Notes: generated by a model from the sequence alone, not told the origin. Counted from the first letter of the stretch, positions 29,984-39,630 are shown. The stretch: 64,000 bases of DNA from Rhodospirillaceae bacterium (GCA_040219235.1 JAVJSV010000011.1:620001-684000), one strand, 5' to 3'. Translations and numbers: made by a program.

Positions 29984-30775
29984 TTATGCAATGCCTTTCG
30001 TCCAACCGCCATCGGCGGTCAAATAGGTGCCGGTCATATTGGCAGCCCGATCAGAGGCCAGGAACACAGCCAGTCTGGCAATTTCGTCGGGTTGGCCCAG
30101 GCGGTCCATGGGAATTTGAGCCGTGTAGTCCGATTCGACTTCAGCCACGGTTCGGCCACTGCTGTTGGCGAGGTTATCCATTAAAGTGGTCCAGCGCTCA
30201 GTGCGCGTTGGTCCTGGGTTCAGGGCGTTCACCACCACATTATGGGGTGCCAACTCTTCTCCGAGGCCGCGTGTGATCGCTAACAATGCGGCATTGGCGG
30301 CGGATCCAGGTAAAAGGCGAGGTGATGGCTGCACACCCGTATTGCCGACGATGTTCACAATCCGGCCATATTTTTTCTTAATCATTGCTGGAATGACGGC
30401 ACGCATCATACGAACTGTCGCCATCATTTTCAGTTCCATGCTGTCCCGCCAAACATCGTCTGGAATGTCCCAAAACAGCCCACCTTGTGATGCGCCTACG
30501 GAATTGACCAAAATATCAATTCGGCCAAAAGCGCCGATGCACGCTTTTGCCACATCGCCACAGGCGCTGTTTTGTTTCAGATCAACAGGCGCAATTTCAA
30601 CGTGCACACCATGTGTTTTTGAGATTGCCTCAGCTTGTGATTTTAACGCCGTTTCATCACGCGCTGTTAGTAAGAGATTGGTGCCTTCTGCGGCTAACGC
30701 ATTAGCCGTTGCGGCACCGAGGCCGCGGCTGGCCCCCGTGATCAATGCTGTTTTATCTTTTAATAGAAGGTCCAT
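29984..30775 (-). CDS. Short-chain dehydrogenase/reductase-fold protein lacking the catalytic Tyr and Lys
   Basis: 263 residues. The cofactor motif TGASRGLG (13-20) is intact. Where classical SDRs have YxxxK, this protein has Gly157-x3-Asn161 in LLPGSAANAAL, and the Ser position falls in IVGNTG. The C-terminal PGPTRTERW and YLTADGGWT blocks are normal. It may bind NAD(P) but should not reduce ketones by the standard mechanism. A similar GSAANAAL subgroup exists among proteobacterial SDRs from memory. It lies 82 bp upstream of cobS on the same strand. Confidence 0.8.
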   Translation of the reverse strand: MDLLLKDKTALITGASRGLGAATANALAAEGTNLLLTARDETALKSQAEAISKTHGVHVEIAPVDLKQNSACGDVAKACIGAFGRIDILVNSVGASQGGLFWDIPDDVWRDSMELKMMATVRMMRAVIPAMIKKKYGRIVNIVGNTGVQPSPRLLPGSAANAALLAITRGLGEELAPHNVVVNALNPGPTRTERWTTLMDNLANSSGRTVAEVESDYTAQIPMDRLGQPDEIARLAVFLASDRAANMTGTYLTADGGWTKGIA

Positions 30776-30805
30776 AACATCCGCAGTATTTGATTAAAGT
30801 GTAGA

Positions 30806-31381
30806 TTAGACTTTAAGTGCAGACTTCAAAGTTTGGTAGGCTGCGTTGATCTTTTTCATTTTATTTTCCGCATCACGCGAGCCGCCATTGGTATCTGGAT
30901 GATGTCGTTTAACCAACTCTTTATAACGGGCTTTCAGACGTTCCAGTGTCATGGGGCCGGAGAGCCCAAATGTGCGTCGTGCTAGGGTTTCTTCGTGTGA
31001 GAGAAGTACGACCTCTGAGGGTTCTGACTTATTGTCGATATATTCATCCCGATAAAGACCAAAGGGGTCAAAGACGTTCTGCCAGGGCCGCCCTGGTGCT
31101 TGCCGCGCACCCATTTTCCAAGTGGGTCTGTCCCACGTCGCTGCGCTACGGTATTCGGTTTCCATATCGTCAGGACCGAAGCCTTTATGAAAATTCCATT
31201 GTGCGTTGTAGAGCCGTACATGGTCCAAGCAAAATACGTAATAATCAGATAAAGCCTTATCAGTAGGGGCGCGGTGTTCGCCAACGCCAGAGCAGCCACG
31301 CCATTGGCACCGTCGAACAGCACCTGAGCCCACAGATTGCGGTCCAGGAAAAGTCTCATCGGATTTGCGCGTCGCTGTCAT
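30806..31381 (-). CDS. J-domain (DnaJ-like) protein
   Basis: 191 residues. The C-terminal J-domain (about 130-190) carries KRHHPDTNGG with the HPD motif needed to stimulate DnaK ATPase. The first part is family-specific and has paired Cys (CQWRGC near 25 and a later FCLDHVRLYN). No Gly/Phe or zinc-finger region follows, so it is a class-III co-chaperone. It faces bolA across a 106-bp divergent gap. Confidence 0.88.
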   Translation of the reverse strand: MTATRKSDETFPGPQSVGSGAVRRCQWRGCSGVGEHRAPTDKALSDYYVFCLDHVRLYNAQWNFHKGFGPDDMETEYRSAATWDRPTWKMGARQAPGRPWQNVFDPFGLYRDEYIDNKSEPSEVVLLSHEETLARRTFGLSGPMTLERLKARYKELVKRHHPDTNGGSRDAENKMKKINAAYQTLKSALKV

Positions 31382-31487
31382 TTAGAAATTATCTGCCGGT
31401 GTTAGAAATCTGACAATATTGCTTCTTCAGAGGAATTATGCTTGCTGCATAAAGATACAAATCACTGTTGCAATTGGAGTAGGGCTC

Positions 31488-31772
31488 GTGAGCGAATATC
31501 GGAACCGTATTGAACAAAAACTGATGGCAGCTTTTGATCCATCAGAGCTTGTTATTCAAGATGACTCTCATCGCCATGCTGGCCACTCAGGTGCTCACCC
31601 TGATGGCGGGGGCGAAACCCATTTTAACGTTAAGATCGTCTCTCGAGATTTTATAGGCGAAAGCCGCGTAGCTCGGCAACGTAAAGTCTATGCGGTTCTT
31701 GCAGATGAATTGATAGAGCGTGTGCATGCCTTGTCATTGGTAACAATGACCCCAGATGAAGCCGCGCAGTAA
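31488..31772 (+). CDS. bolA: BolA family protein
   Basis: 94 residues from the GTG at 31488, which has GGAG eight bases upstream. The BolA fold is evident: RIEQKLMAAFDPSELVIQDDS, then HFNVKIVSRDF, the RVARQRKVYAVLADEL helix and the HALSLVTMTP end. BolA proteins bind monothiol glutaredoxins and take part in iron-sulfur and iron regulation. The His-rich loop (HRHAGHSGAHPDGGGETH) suits metal or cluster binding. Confidence 0.93.
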   Translation: MSEYRNRIEQKLMAAFDPSELVIQDDSHRHAGHSGAHPDGGGETHFNVKIVSRDFIGESRVARQRKVYAVLADELIERVHALSLVTMTPDEAAQ

Positions 31773-31780
31773 GACCTAGT

Positions 31781-32341
31781 TTAGTCGCCAGTGAAGTGAG
31801 CAGGAAACTCCCGCTTAACGATTTCACCGTCCGAGGCCCAGGCATGGCAGGTGTCAAGTATGGGTGGTCTTTTGAGGGCCCCGGACTTCAATGCCGCACC
31901 CAATTTGCCCATGCGCTTGCCAACCAAGGTTTGGAACGCGGTTGTGGCTATGGGTTTGATCAGTTCAACCAAATGTGTGCAGCCGTGAGTGCCTCCTAAT
32001 CGTTCCTGAACGTTTTTGGTTAACCCTTGTGTGATGCGCAGACCAATCAGCTTTTTGAAATTCGGCGTGATATTGCCACACATATTAAAGGGACTGAATT
32101 CTGTTACAGCCACGCAATCCCTTATGGTTAGGGTGTCATCAATGGTGATCCGCAGTCCCATGCTGTGCAAAGGTTCGCCAGCCTTGATCTCGCCGCGATC
32201 ATGATTGGGAAAGCTGTAAGTTTTAATATCTGTCATCCACCCATCAATATCCAGCATGCCGTCAGCACGTTGGTAACCACGGCATTCAATATTGCGAATG
32301 TGCAGGAGTTCTCGTTCTTCGGGGGCAGTGGGCAGGGGCAT
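31781..32341 (-). CDS. DUF2889 family protein
   Basis: 186 residues matching the DUF2889 family. MPLPTAPEERELLHIRNIEC opens the protein, GMLDIDGWMTDIKTY is near 28-42, and a HGCTHLVELI block with Cys/His lies near 119-128. Function is unknown. It converges on bolA with only 8 bp between the stops. No signal peptide. Confidence 0.85.
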   Translation of the reverse strand: MPLPTAPEERELLHIRNIECRGYQRADGMLDIDGWMTDIKTYSFPNHDRGEIKAGEPLHSMGLRITIDDTLTIRDCVAVTEFSPFNMCGNITPNFKKLIGLRITQGLTKNVQERLGGTHGCTHLVELIKPIATTAFQTLVGKRMGKLGAALKSGALKRPPILDTCHAWASDGEIVKREFPAHFTGD

Positions 32342-32481
32342 GAAGACCTAAGCTACGAATTTTTATGTATACACAGTCCTAACCTACTCTCAGCGGGTCG
32401 CAAAGTGGCGAAGCCGAATAGCACCCGTGCAGGTCTTACATAACCAGCGCAAATATAGTGAGGACTGAAAATAGTGCTTCC

Positions 32482-32928
32482 TCAGCCAGTGCCGTAATTC
32501 TCTCCATAAATAAAGGCATTGCGATCTTTAAGATCTTCTTCAAGTTCCAAATTATAGATCGCATAAAGATCTCTAACAGAGACCATGCCAACAAGGATGT
32601 CACCATCCGTAACGGGCAAATGCCTGTAATTCCGTTCAATCATCATTTTAATGGCCTGAGACGCACTGTCATTTGGGTGCAAGGTATCTGGATTGGACGT
32701 CATTATATCTTTGGCCTGGGCCGTTTCCGCATCCAGACCTGCTGCGATAACACGGCTCGTCATATCACGCTCTGTAATGATGCCGACCAGTGCATCATTT
32801 TCTGTGACTAGCACAGCGGCGATCTTTTTTTCTCGCATCAAGTTGGCAATGGCACGCGCGGTATCTGATAGGCTAACGGTGATAAGGGTCTGACCGCTTA
32901 TCACATCTGGGACAATCTTGCGCATCAT
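32482..32928 (-). CDS. Tandem CBS-domain protein
   Basis: 148 residues made of a single CBS pair. The repeats are AIANLMREKKIAAVLVTEND / LVGIITERDM and AIKMMIERNYRHLPVTDGD / LVGMVSVRDL. CBS pairs bind adenosyl compounds and act as sensors; no effector domain is attached. A second ATG follows the first. Its partner is unknown. Confidence 0.88.
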   Translation of the reverse strand: MMRKIVPDVISGQTLITVSLSDTARAIANLMREKKIAAVLVTENDALVGIITERDMTSRVIAAGLDAETAQAKDIMTSNPDTLHPNDSASQAIKMMIERNYRHLPVTDGDILVGMVSVRDLYAIYNLELEEDLKDRNAFIYGENYGTG

Positions 32929-33010
32929 GGTATGAAGCCCTCTCCCTTGTTATGGTCAAGACCGGAATACGATCCTGCCCGCAAAGTGTCGCGCTATTGG
33001 CCCGCAATGG

Positions 33011-34342
33011 TCAAGTTAGGCCCTTCGTCGGTTCCGTTTCCAGTGTTGCAGACTCTTTTTCGTCCTCGTCTTCCTCGCCGGATTTTGGCGGTGTTACGCG
33101 CAATTGGATGATCTGATTGCGTTGACGCCGCAGAATTTCAAACCGAAATCCATGAAAGATGAACACTTGGCCTGGTGTGGGGATAGATCGAGACTCGGCC
33201 ATGACTAGCCCAGCAATGGTAGATGCTTCTTCATCGGGGAGGGACCATTCAAATTCGCGGTTCAGGTCGCGCAGGGTGACTGAACCTTCAACCAAATACG
33301 TACCATTGCGTTCGGCGAGAACGCCGGCAACAGAGACGTCGGTCTCATCGACAATGTCTCCGACGATTTCTTCTAAAATATCTTCCAGCGTGACGGTGCC
33401 TTGCACGTCCCCATATTCGTCAACAACAATCGCAAAGTGTTCACGTCGGTCGCGGAATGCATTGAGTTGGTCCAGCAAGTTGGTGGTTTCCGGAACGAAC
33501 CATGGTGGCGTGCAAATGGACAGAACATTTATAGTGTCGAGTTCGCCTTTAGCAGATTGCACAGCGCGCAGAACGGATTTGGTGTGCAGAACCCCAACAA
33601 TATTTTCGGTGGTTTCTTGCCACAGTGGAATGCGGGTGTAAGGGCTTGCAGAAATTTGAGCAAGAACCTCTGTCATTGGGAGGTTGGCATCAATTGTGAT
33701 TAGGTTTTTACGATGGGTCATAATCTCGCCCACTTCGACATCGGCGAGGTCAAGGACACTGCGCAGCATGGCGCGTTCATGCTTCACTTCTTCTTTGATT
33801 TCTGCGTCGCCAGTGTGCAAGTCGATAGCGCCGCGCAATTCTGAAAGTGTTTGTTGGGCCGTCATTGCACCAGCGCCACTTGCACCCAAGAGCGTTAAGG
33901 CGATACGAACAATTCCTTGAATTACATAGTTAATCGGCTGAAATAAAACCGTGAGGACACGCATTATGGGGGCAACCGCCAAAGCCATTTTATGAGTGTG
34001 CATCAGCGCATAGGTTTTGGGTAATATCTCCGCGAAGATAAGAACCAGCAGAGTCATCACGGCCGTTGCATACACAACGCCGCGTTCACCAAACATCGTA
34101 ATCATCAGACTTGTGGCCATTGCTGATGCCAAAATATTGACTAGGTTATTGCCCAGTAGAATGGTCGCGATGAGGCGCTCACGGTGATCCAAAAGTCTAT
34201 TGACTGTCGCCGCCCGCTGATCACCATCATTTTCTCGCTGATGCATATGCGAACGCGAGGTGGCTGTTAAAGCTGTTTCAGACCCAGAAAAGAATGCTGA
34301 GAGAACTAACAGAAAAAGTACAAAGCAGGCGGTAAACACCAT
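33011..34342 (-). CDS. CNNM/CorC-type transporter-associated protein (HlyC/CorC family)
   Basis: 443 residues. The N-terminal DUF21 membrane domain (about 1-190) has four hydrophobic segments and the FFSGSETALTA motif (18-28). A CBS pair follows (about 205-330: EIMTHRKNLITID, FAIVVDEYGDVQGTVTLEDILEEIVGDIVDE). The CorC_HlyC domain is at about 345-425. Relatives handle Mg2+ or Co2+ efflux. The tail is acidic. It ends the aroK-aroB-corC minus-strand run with a 33-bp gap after aroB. Confidence 0.9.
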   Translation of the reverse strand: MVFTACFVLFLLVLSAFFSGSETALTATSRSHMHQRENDGDQRAATVNRLLDHRERLIATILLGNNLVNILASAMATSLMITMFGERGVVYATAVMTLLVLIFAEILPKTYALMHTHKMALAVAPIMRVLTVLFQPINYVIQGIVRIALTLLGASGAGAMTAQQTLSELRGAIDLHTGDAEIKEEVKHERAMLRSVLDLADVEVGEIMTHRKNLITIDANLPMTEVLAQISASPYTRIPLWQETTENIVGVLHTKSVLRAVQSAKGELDTINVLSICTPPWFVPETTNLLDQLNAFRDRREHFAIVVDEYGDVQGTVTLEDILEEIVGDIVDETDVSVAGVLAERNGTYLVEGSVTLRDLNREFEWSLPDEEASTIAGLVMAESRSIPTPGQVFIFHGFRFEILRRQRNQIIQLRVTPPKSGEEDEDEKESATLETEPTKGLT

Positions 34343-34375
34343 TAGTGGTGTGCTCCATGATAATCGAAACGGGTG

Positions 34376-35488
34376 TTAGCTAGTTAATGTGGCGTTCAGA
34401 ACAGCAAGCACATCCTCTTTGGTGGCGTCTTGAGTTAGAAAAGCCTGGCCGATGCCGCGCACCAGTACAAATGTGATGCGGCCATCATGAACTTTCTTGT
34501 CTTGCGTCATATGTGAATATAGGAGTTCTGCAGAAAGGCCATGAGCTTTGCGTGGCGCTTTTGTTGGCAGGTCTAATTCATTAAAATGCTGTTTTACGCG
34601 CTCCAGGTCAGTCTCTGGGCTCAACCCAAGCTTTGCAGATAGGTCAAAAGCCAAAACCATACCCAGGGCCACGGCTTCGCCGTGTAATATGTCGCCTGAG
34701 TATCCAAGTTCAGCCTCAAAGGCGTGCGCAAAGGTGTGTCCCAGGTTTAGCAAAGCGCGCACGCCACCTTCGCGTTCATCGGCCGCTACAATAGCGGCTT
34801 TGGCTTTACAACTTGTTTCTATGGCTTTGGTCACCACCTCGCCATGTCCAGACAATACATGAGCGCCGTTTTTTTCTAGCCATGCCCAAAAATCAACATC
34901 GCCCAACAATCCATATTTGCAAACTTCCGCATAGCCTGCACGGCGTTCACGGTCTGGAAGTGTTTTGAGGGCGTCGATATCAATCAGCACCGCTTTAGGT
35001 TGATGAAAGCTGCCCGCCAGGTTTTTTCCCTGTGCAGCATTGATGCCTGTTTTGCCGCCGACAGAACTGTCCACTTGAGCCAGCAGTGTGGTCGGAATCT
35101 GCACGAAGTCGATACCGCGTAAAGTGATTGAAGCGGCAAAACCAGCGAGATCACCAACGACACCGCCGCCCAGTGCAACGACAGTGGTTGAGCGTTCAAC
35201 CTTGGCGGCAAGCATTGCTTCCACAACGCTTTGCAGGTGATCAAAATTCTTTGTGGCCTCTCCAGCCGGAACCGTCAGCGCATCGCTGGCGATGTTCGCC
35301 GTGTGCAATGAGTCTTGAAGCCGCTTTAGGTAGAGCGGTCCGACATTACTGTCTGTGATTATAAAAACGCGCTGCTTTCTGAGAATGGGTAACAGCAAAG
35401 TTCCAGCTTGATCTATCAGGCCAGATCCAATGTGAATGGGGTAACTTCTATCAGCTAGGTCGACGTCTAAGGTCGTCATCTTGCTCAT
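34376..35488 (-). CDS. aroB: 3-dehydroquinate synthase
   Basis: 370 residues. NAD-binding GGGVVGDLAGFAAS is near 108, and IPTTLLAQVDSSVGGKTGIN is near 133. Zn-ligand blocks include the NLGHTFAHAFE helix near 250 and LHGEAVALGM near 268. It cyclises DAHP to 3-dehydroquinate in the shikimate pathway. The ATG at 35488 overlaps the aroK stop by one base (TGATG). A GTG three bases before is possible. Confidence 0.95.
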   Translation of the reverse strand: MSKMTTLDVDLADRSYPIHIGSGLIDQAGTLLLPILRKQRVFIITDSNVGPLYLKRLQDSLHTANIASDALTVPAGEATKNFDHLQSVVEAMLAAKVERSTTVVALGGGVVGDLAGFAASITLRGIDFVQIPTTLLAQVDSSVGGKTGINAAQGKNLAGSFHQPKAVLIDIDALKTLPDRERRAGYAEVCKYGLLGDVDFWAWLEKNGAHVLSGHGEVVTKAIETSCKAKAAIVAADEREGGVRALLNLGHTFAHAFEAELGYSGDILHGEAVALGMVLAFDLSAKLGLSPETDLERVKQHFNELDLPTKAPRKAHGLSAELLYSHMTQDKKVHDGRITFVLVRGIGQAFLTQDATKEDVLAVLNATLTS

Positions 35489-36066
35489 CACGTCGCCTTA
35501 GCTTTGGCCAATGCAGTTTCATGCGCTTCGATGGCGTCAAGGACGCGATTGCAAGTTACGTTTGCACTGTCGGACCCGGTTTCAACGGTAATATCGGCTT
35601 CTGCATAAATCGGATACCGCTGCTCAATCAGATTCGACAATATTTCTCGTTGATCCCCTGAATTTAGAAGAGGTCGGTGGGTGCGCCCTGCTGTGCGTAC
35701 CACCAGTGTGTCGAGGTCGGCTCGTAACCATACGGATAGTCCGTTTTCATGAATCAACTTACGGGTTTGCTGGTCGATGAAGGCCCCCCCGCCTGTGGCT
35801 ATCACTGAGGGCGGTCCGTCAAGTAGGCGGGCTATAACGCGGCGTTCACCATCGCGAAACTCGTCCTCACCGTAACGCTCAAAGATATCCACGATCGAAC
35901 ATCCGGCTGCGGCCTCAACCTCTGCATCTGCGTCAAGAAAGGGAATGTCTAATTGTTGAGCAATCCGCCGACCTACACAGCTTTTACCAGCTCCCATAAG
36001 GCCGACAAGAACGATGGTCTTGTCAGGAAGTTGGATTTGATTGGATATGTCTGTATTGCGGGTCAT
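35488..36066 (-). CDS. aroK: Shikimate kinase
   Basis: 192 residues. Walker [14 protein letters not shown] is near 22-34, the shikimate-binding [30 protein letters not shown] near 48-77, and the GGGAFI loop near 92. It phosphorylates shikimate with ATP. Coupled to aroB, an order common in proteobacteria. Confidence 0.95.
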   Translation of the reverse strand: MTRNTDISNQIQLPDKTIVLVGLMGAGKSCVGRRIAQQLDIPFLDADAEVEAAAGCSIVDIFERYGEDEFRDGERRVIARLLDGPPSVIATGGGAFIDQQTRKLIHENGLSVWLRADLDTLVVRTAGRTHRPLLNSGDQREILSNLIEQRYPIYAEADITVETGSDSANVTCNRVLDAIEAHETALAKAKAT

Positions 36067-36278
36067 GTGGATTTGAAGTGAGAAGCTATAAACAATTTAA
36101 AATACTACAAAGGCCAAAACTGCACTCGTTGAGCGTATAAATCGGATGTATACTTAAAGCGCGGAGTTGCTCCTTGCTAGACATTATCACACCTCTGACG
36201 TAGTGTCGCGGCCATAGGAAGGTCCTGGTTCCTGCGGTTCCCTGTCCGAAATGAGCAGGCGCCCTTGAACAGCCATAA

Positions 36279-36309
36279 TTGACAGTAACCATGGCGTTTA
36301 AGGTATAAT
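36279..36309 (+). promoter_or_regulatory. Sigma-70-type promoter for the small membrane gene and the exported-protein gene
   Basis: Perfect hexamers TTGACA and TATAAT separated by 19 bases, longer than ideal. It points toward the ATG at 36343, with about 27 bp of leader from the expected start site. Confidence 0.65.
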
Positions 36310-36342
36310 AATGCCCCACCAAATTTGGTTTAAAGCGAAGAT

Positions 36343-36480
36343 ATGAAGCTTATCTCTAGAATCCTCATTATCTTGGTTTTGCTCCTGATTGTCGGGGGCG
36401 GAATTGCACTGGCGACTTGGGACATGCCTCCGCCCGTGGCACCGCGAGAGAAGATTATTTCAAATGATAGATTCCGCTAG
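36343..36480 (+). CDS. Small single-span membrane protein
   Basis: 45 residues, too short for standard ORF finding. It has one hydrophobic helix (RILIILVLLLIVGGGIALAT, about 5-24) and a short polar tail with PPPVAPREKII. The codon pattern is clean, the stop overlaps the next gene by 17 bases, and a near-consensus promoter lies upstream, so it is probably expressed. Proposed topology: N-terminus in the cytosol, tail in the periplasm. Function unknown; its fixed overlap with the exported protein suggests a joint role. Confidence 0.6.
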   Translation: MKLISRILIILVLLLIVGGGIALATWDMPPPVAPREKIISNDRFR

Positions 36481-38524
36481 AGGCTTTGTTGCCGTTCAGT
36501 ACCGTTTAAAATTTAGAAAGCAATGGGCATTAACTCCTATTGTTGCTGGGTTTCTTGTGGCCAGTGGCGTCTGCTCGGTTTATGCCCAGTCCTCCCAGGT
36601 CGACCAAACGCTCGATGCTGAGTCTTTGCAGCCACCAACATCACTATTCTCTGATTCAGCCTCATCAGAATCGCGGAATAGTGATACCCCTGCTGTGTCG
36701 GGTGGAGAGATTGCCGTTCGACAGCTAGAGGAGGTGAGTACAGACTCTATTGGGGTGCTGGATGAATTTTCTGATGGATTCCCTCTGAACTTATGGGAAG
36801 GGACGTCAAAAGAGCTGGTTGATCTACTCCTGCCTAAACTTCCAGATCAAACGCCGTCGGTTGTGACTCGGGAACTGGTGCAACGTCTTCTGCTGTCTGT
36901 CGCGCGTCCTCCAGAAGAAACCAAAACTCAGGATGTTTTCGTCGATATGACGGCTATTGTCCCAAGTGCATTAGGGTTCAATGCGGATGAAAACTTACCA
37001 GAGGACACGTCCGCGCTGGCAGAGCCGCAGGAAACAAATGCTGGCCTCGTTCTTCTTGAACTCAGGCTTGCCCGGCTTGCCGCGATGGGAGATTGGACCT
37101 CTGTTCAGGCTCTGCTTGAGGTCATACCGCAAGATTCTTTTGGCGATCGCATGCAGATTCTATCAACGGACCTTGCGTTGGTTGAGGGACGTGTTGACGA
37201 CGCCTGTGACGCAGTCCAAGCCAATCTTCGGATGTCGAAGAATGTCTACTGGCAGAAAACGTTTGCTTTCTGTCAGCTCAGAGATGGCAACGTATCGAGC
37301 GCCTATCTCACAATAGATTTGCTTCGGGAGACAGGTGTTAATGATCCTGCATTCTTCTGGGTGTCGGAACTTATGGCGGGGAATCGCCCTATTACGCCTG
37401 CTGGCTTAGATCGGCTAACCCCTTTGCAGTTGGCTATGTTGCGTAGCGCCGGTCGCCCGTTTCCACCACAGTTGGTCACGAATGGAGACCCCACGCTCCT
37501 CAAAGTGCTTGCGACCGCTGAACTTCTTTATGTGGCTGATGATGGATTGGACGAGGAGGGCTTGGCAGAGCGCGTGCGCGAAGCGCGTGACCGGCGGCTT
37601 GATGCGGCTGAACGTGCTGTTGGTTTGGGGGCTTTAGACCCAGAAATTTTGCGCACGCTTTACCGGTCTGAAGTTGAAGAAGATACAGATAACGAGCAAC
37701 CTGCAAGTTCAGCAACAGCCAGTAATGAGGATGTGTCGTCTGCTGAAGAAGATCTAAATCTAAGATCTATTCCTGTCAGCACCCCTGTTGATCGCGCTAA
37801 GTTGTTTCAATTGGCTGAATCTCAGACCATCCTTACTGCGCGCGCTGAGGTCATTTCCAGAGCCATCGATTTTGCCCGTAATGATCGAGGGCAGAATGGA
37901 CCGAACGTTAGTGTTATGGGGGCAGTATATGCGCCCTTGCTCAAAACGATTGAGCCGAGTGGTGATTTGGTTTGGTTTGCTGGCAATGCCGCACGCGCAT
38001 TGTTGGCGGTGAGTGAAATGGAAGCGGGTGAGGCGTGGCTGGAGCTATCGCAACTTTACGCACGTACAAGCATAGAGGCATCAGAAGTTGCTGCGGCAAT
38101 GTGGCCTACGGAACGCCAATTGCAGCCCACACTAACAAACCGATTTACCCCGTTGCGTCTCAAGCGCTGGGAGGATTCGCGTCCACCCGGTCTGCGTGCC
38201 GCAGATAAAGCACTTGTTCTCAGCACGCTTATGGCTTTGGGCGAACCCGTTGCAAGTGAGGACTGGCTTGACCTGATGGATCGGCGTACGCATTCGTCGA
38301 TAGAGTTACCAAGACCACAAATTTGGAATGGTTTGTCGTTGGCGGCAAAGAATGGGCGCATAGGTGAGACTGTCTTGTTCGCGGTGCTTGCCTTGAGTGA
38401 GGAAGGTCCAGAAGGTGTTTCTCCAGTGGTGCTGTCGCATGTGGTATCGTCTTTAATGACAATCGGCCTGGAAAACGAAGCGCGTCGAGTTGCTGTTGAA
38501 GCCGCTTTAGCGCGGGGTCTGTGA
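36464..38524 (+). CDS. Large exported protein of unknown function
   Basis: About 686 residues from the ATG at 36464. A signal-like segment (WALTPIVAGFLVASGVCSVYA, near 20-40) follows a basic start, so the mature protein is periplasmic. Ser/Glu-rich stretches lie near 45-75 and 405-430. The rest is mostly helical and alpha-solenoid-like (ELRLARLAAMGDWTSVQALLEV, DDACDAVQANLRMSKNVYWQKTFAFCQL). A similar gene sits before xerD in other Rhodospirillales as I recall, but its function is not known to me. It may be a TPR-like scaffold. Two residues beyond the stop of the small gene are shared in another frame. Confidence 0.7.
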   Translation: MIDSARGFVAVQYRLKFRKQWALTPIVAGFLVASGVCSVYAQSSQVDQTLDAESLQPPTSLFSDSASSESRNSDTPAVSGGEIAVRQLEEVSTDSIGVLDEFSDGFPLNLWEGTSKELVDLLLPKLPDQTPSVVTRELVQRLLLSVARPPEETKTQDVFVDMTAIVPSALGFNADENLPEDTSALAEPQETNAGLVLLELRLARLAAMGDWTSVQALLEVIPQDSFGDRMQILSTDLALVEGRVDDACDAVQANLRMSKNVYWQKTFAFCQLRDGNVSSAYLTIDLLRETGVNDPAFFWVSELMAGNRPITPAGLDRLTPLQLAMLRSAGRPFPPQLVTNGDPTLLKVLATAELLYVADDGLDEEGLAERVREARDRRLDAAERAVGLGALDPEILRTLYRSEVEEDTDNEQPASSATASNEDVSSAEEDLNLRSIPVSTPVDRAKLFQLAESQTILTARAEVISRAIDFARNDRGQNGPNVSVMGAVYAPLLKTIEPSGDLVWFAGNAARALLAVSEMEAGEAWLELSQLYARTSIEASEVAAAMWPTERQLQPTLTNRFTPLRLKRWEDSRPPGLRAADKALVLSTLMALGEPVASEDWLDLMDRRTHSSIELPRPQIWNGLSLAAKNGRIGETVLFAVLALSEEGPEGVSPVVLSHVVSSLMTIGLENEARRVAVEAALARGL

Positions 38525-38561
38525 TAATTTCTGTGTTGTTCCTATAACGGGCGATCAAACT

Positions 38562-39467
38562 GTGAACCGTCATGTCGACTCTTTTTTGGATATGATGTCG
38601 GCCGAGCGGGGAGCCTCTCCTAATACTTTAGATGCGTATGCTCGGGACTTGGAAAACTTGGCTGAAGATATTGATGCCGATGTTTCTCAAGCATCGGCAG
38701 ATCAATTGCGCGGTTTTTTGAGTCGTCTCTTATCTCAAGGTTTGAGACCCACTACGGCAGCAAGAAAACTTTCTTGTTTGAGGCAGTTCTATCAATTCTT
38801 ATTTGCCGAAGGGGTGCGCGCTGACGATCCAACATCAGCTTTGGACAGTCCAAAGCAAGGCGCTCGTTTACCGAAATACCTTGGTGAGAAAGAAGTCGAT
38901 TTGTTGCTGCATGCTTGTCGTCAAAAAACGACACCGCGCGCATTGCGGCTGACAGCCGTTCTGGAGTTATTGTATGCGACGGGTCTTCGCATCACTGAGT
39001 TGGTCTCGTTACCGCTGGCCGCTGTCTCCCGTGATCGACCTGTTTTGATCGTGCGCGGCAAGGGTAGCAAAGAACGTATGGTCCCGATTGGCGCGCCTGC
39101 ACGAACGGCTTTATTAGAGTATCTTAAGACCCGAGAGAACTTCATGCCTGTTTCGCAAAAATCCTCCCCGTGGTTGTTTCCTGCGCAAACGAACAAGGGC
39201 CATATGAATCGTGGAGCTGTCTCCAAAGCACTGAAAGACCTTGCGGTTGTTGCGGGTATCTCTCCTTCACGTGTTTCGCCGCACGTACTGCGCCATTCTT
39301 TTGCATCACACTTGTTGGCGCATGGAGCTGATCTCAGAAGCCTCCAACAGATGTTAGGGCACGCAGATATCTCGACAACCCAGATTTATACTCATGTGCT
39401 GGATGAGCGCTTGCGAAAATTGGTTCAGACCAGTCACCCGTTGTCTGGGATGGCACTACCAACCTAG
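38562..39467 (+). CDS. xerD: Tyrosine recombinase XerD
   Basis: 301 residues. The N-terminal core-binding domain (about 1-90) is followed by the catalytic domain. All catalytic residues are in place: R143 (GLRITELVSL), K168 (RGKGSKERMVPIG), H241 and R244 (HVLRHSFASH), H267 (LGHADI) and nucleophile Y276 (TQIYTHV). With XerC it resolves chromosome dimers at dif. Start is GTG. It resembles the housekeeping gene and not an integrase, given the ordinary neighbours. Confidence 0.93.
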   Translation: MNRHVDSFLDMMSAERGASPNTLDAYARDLENLAEDIDADVSQASADQLRGFLSRLLSQGLRPTTAARKLSCLRQFYQFLFAEGVRADDPTSALDSPKQGARLPKYLGEKEVDLLLHACRQKTTPRALRLTAVLELLYATGLRITELVSLPLAAVSRDRPVLIVRGKGSKERMVPIGAPARTALLEYLKTRENFMPVSQKSSPWLFPAQTNKGHMNRGAVSKALKDLAVVAGISPSRVSPHVLRHSFASHLLAHGADLRSLQQMLGHADISTTQIYTHVLDERLRKLVQTSHPLSGMALPT

Positions 39468-39630
39468 AGAAACGCCCTGATTTGCAGCTTCAGGTGGTGC
39501 AAAACTGTCATAAGACTGTGATGCGGATTTACGAGCACAAATGTAGACTTAGACTCGATTTTGCGTTCATCCCTAAAAAAGGCTAGATTTTTCAAGCAGT
39601 CTTTTCTGAGCAGGGGAGTACATTGCTGTC

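Noticed and set aside
36086-36322. 78-codon minus-strand frame upstream of aroK
   Set aside because: Covers the promoter region of the small membrane gene, has no ribosome-binding site and an irregular composition.
38562-39467. xerD gene as a mobile-element integrase
   Set aside because: Length, motifs and housekeeping neighbours fit chromosomal XerD.
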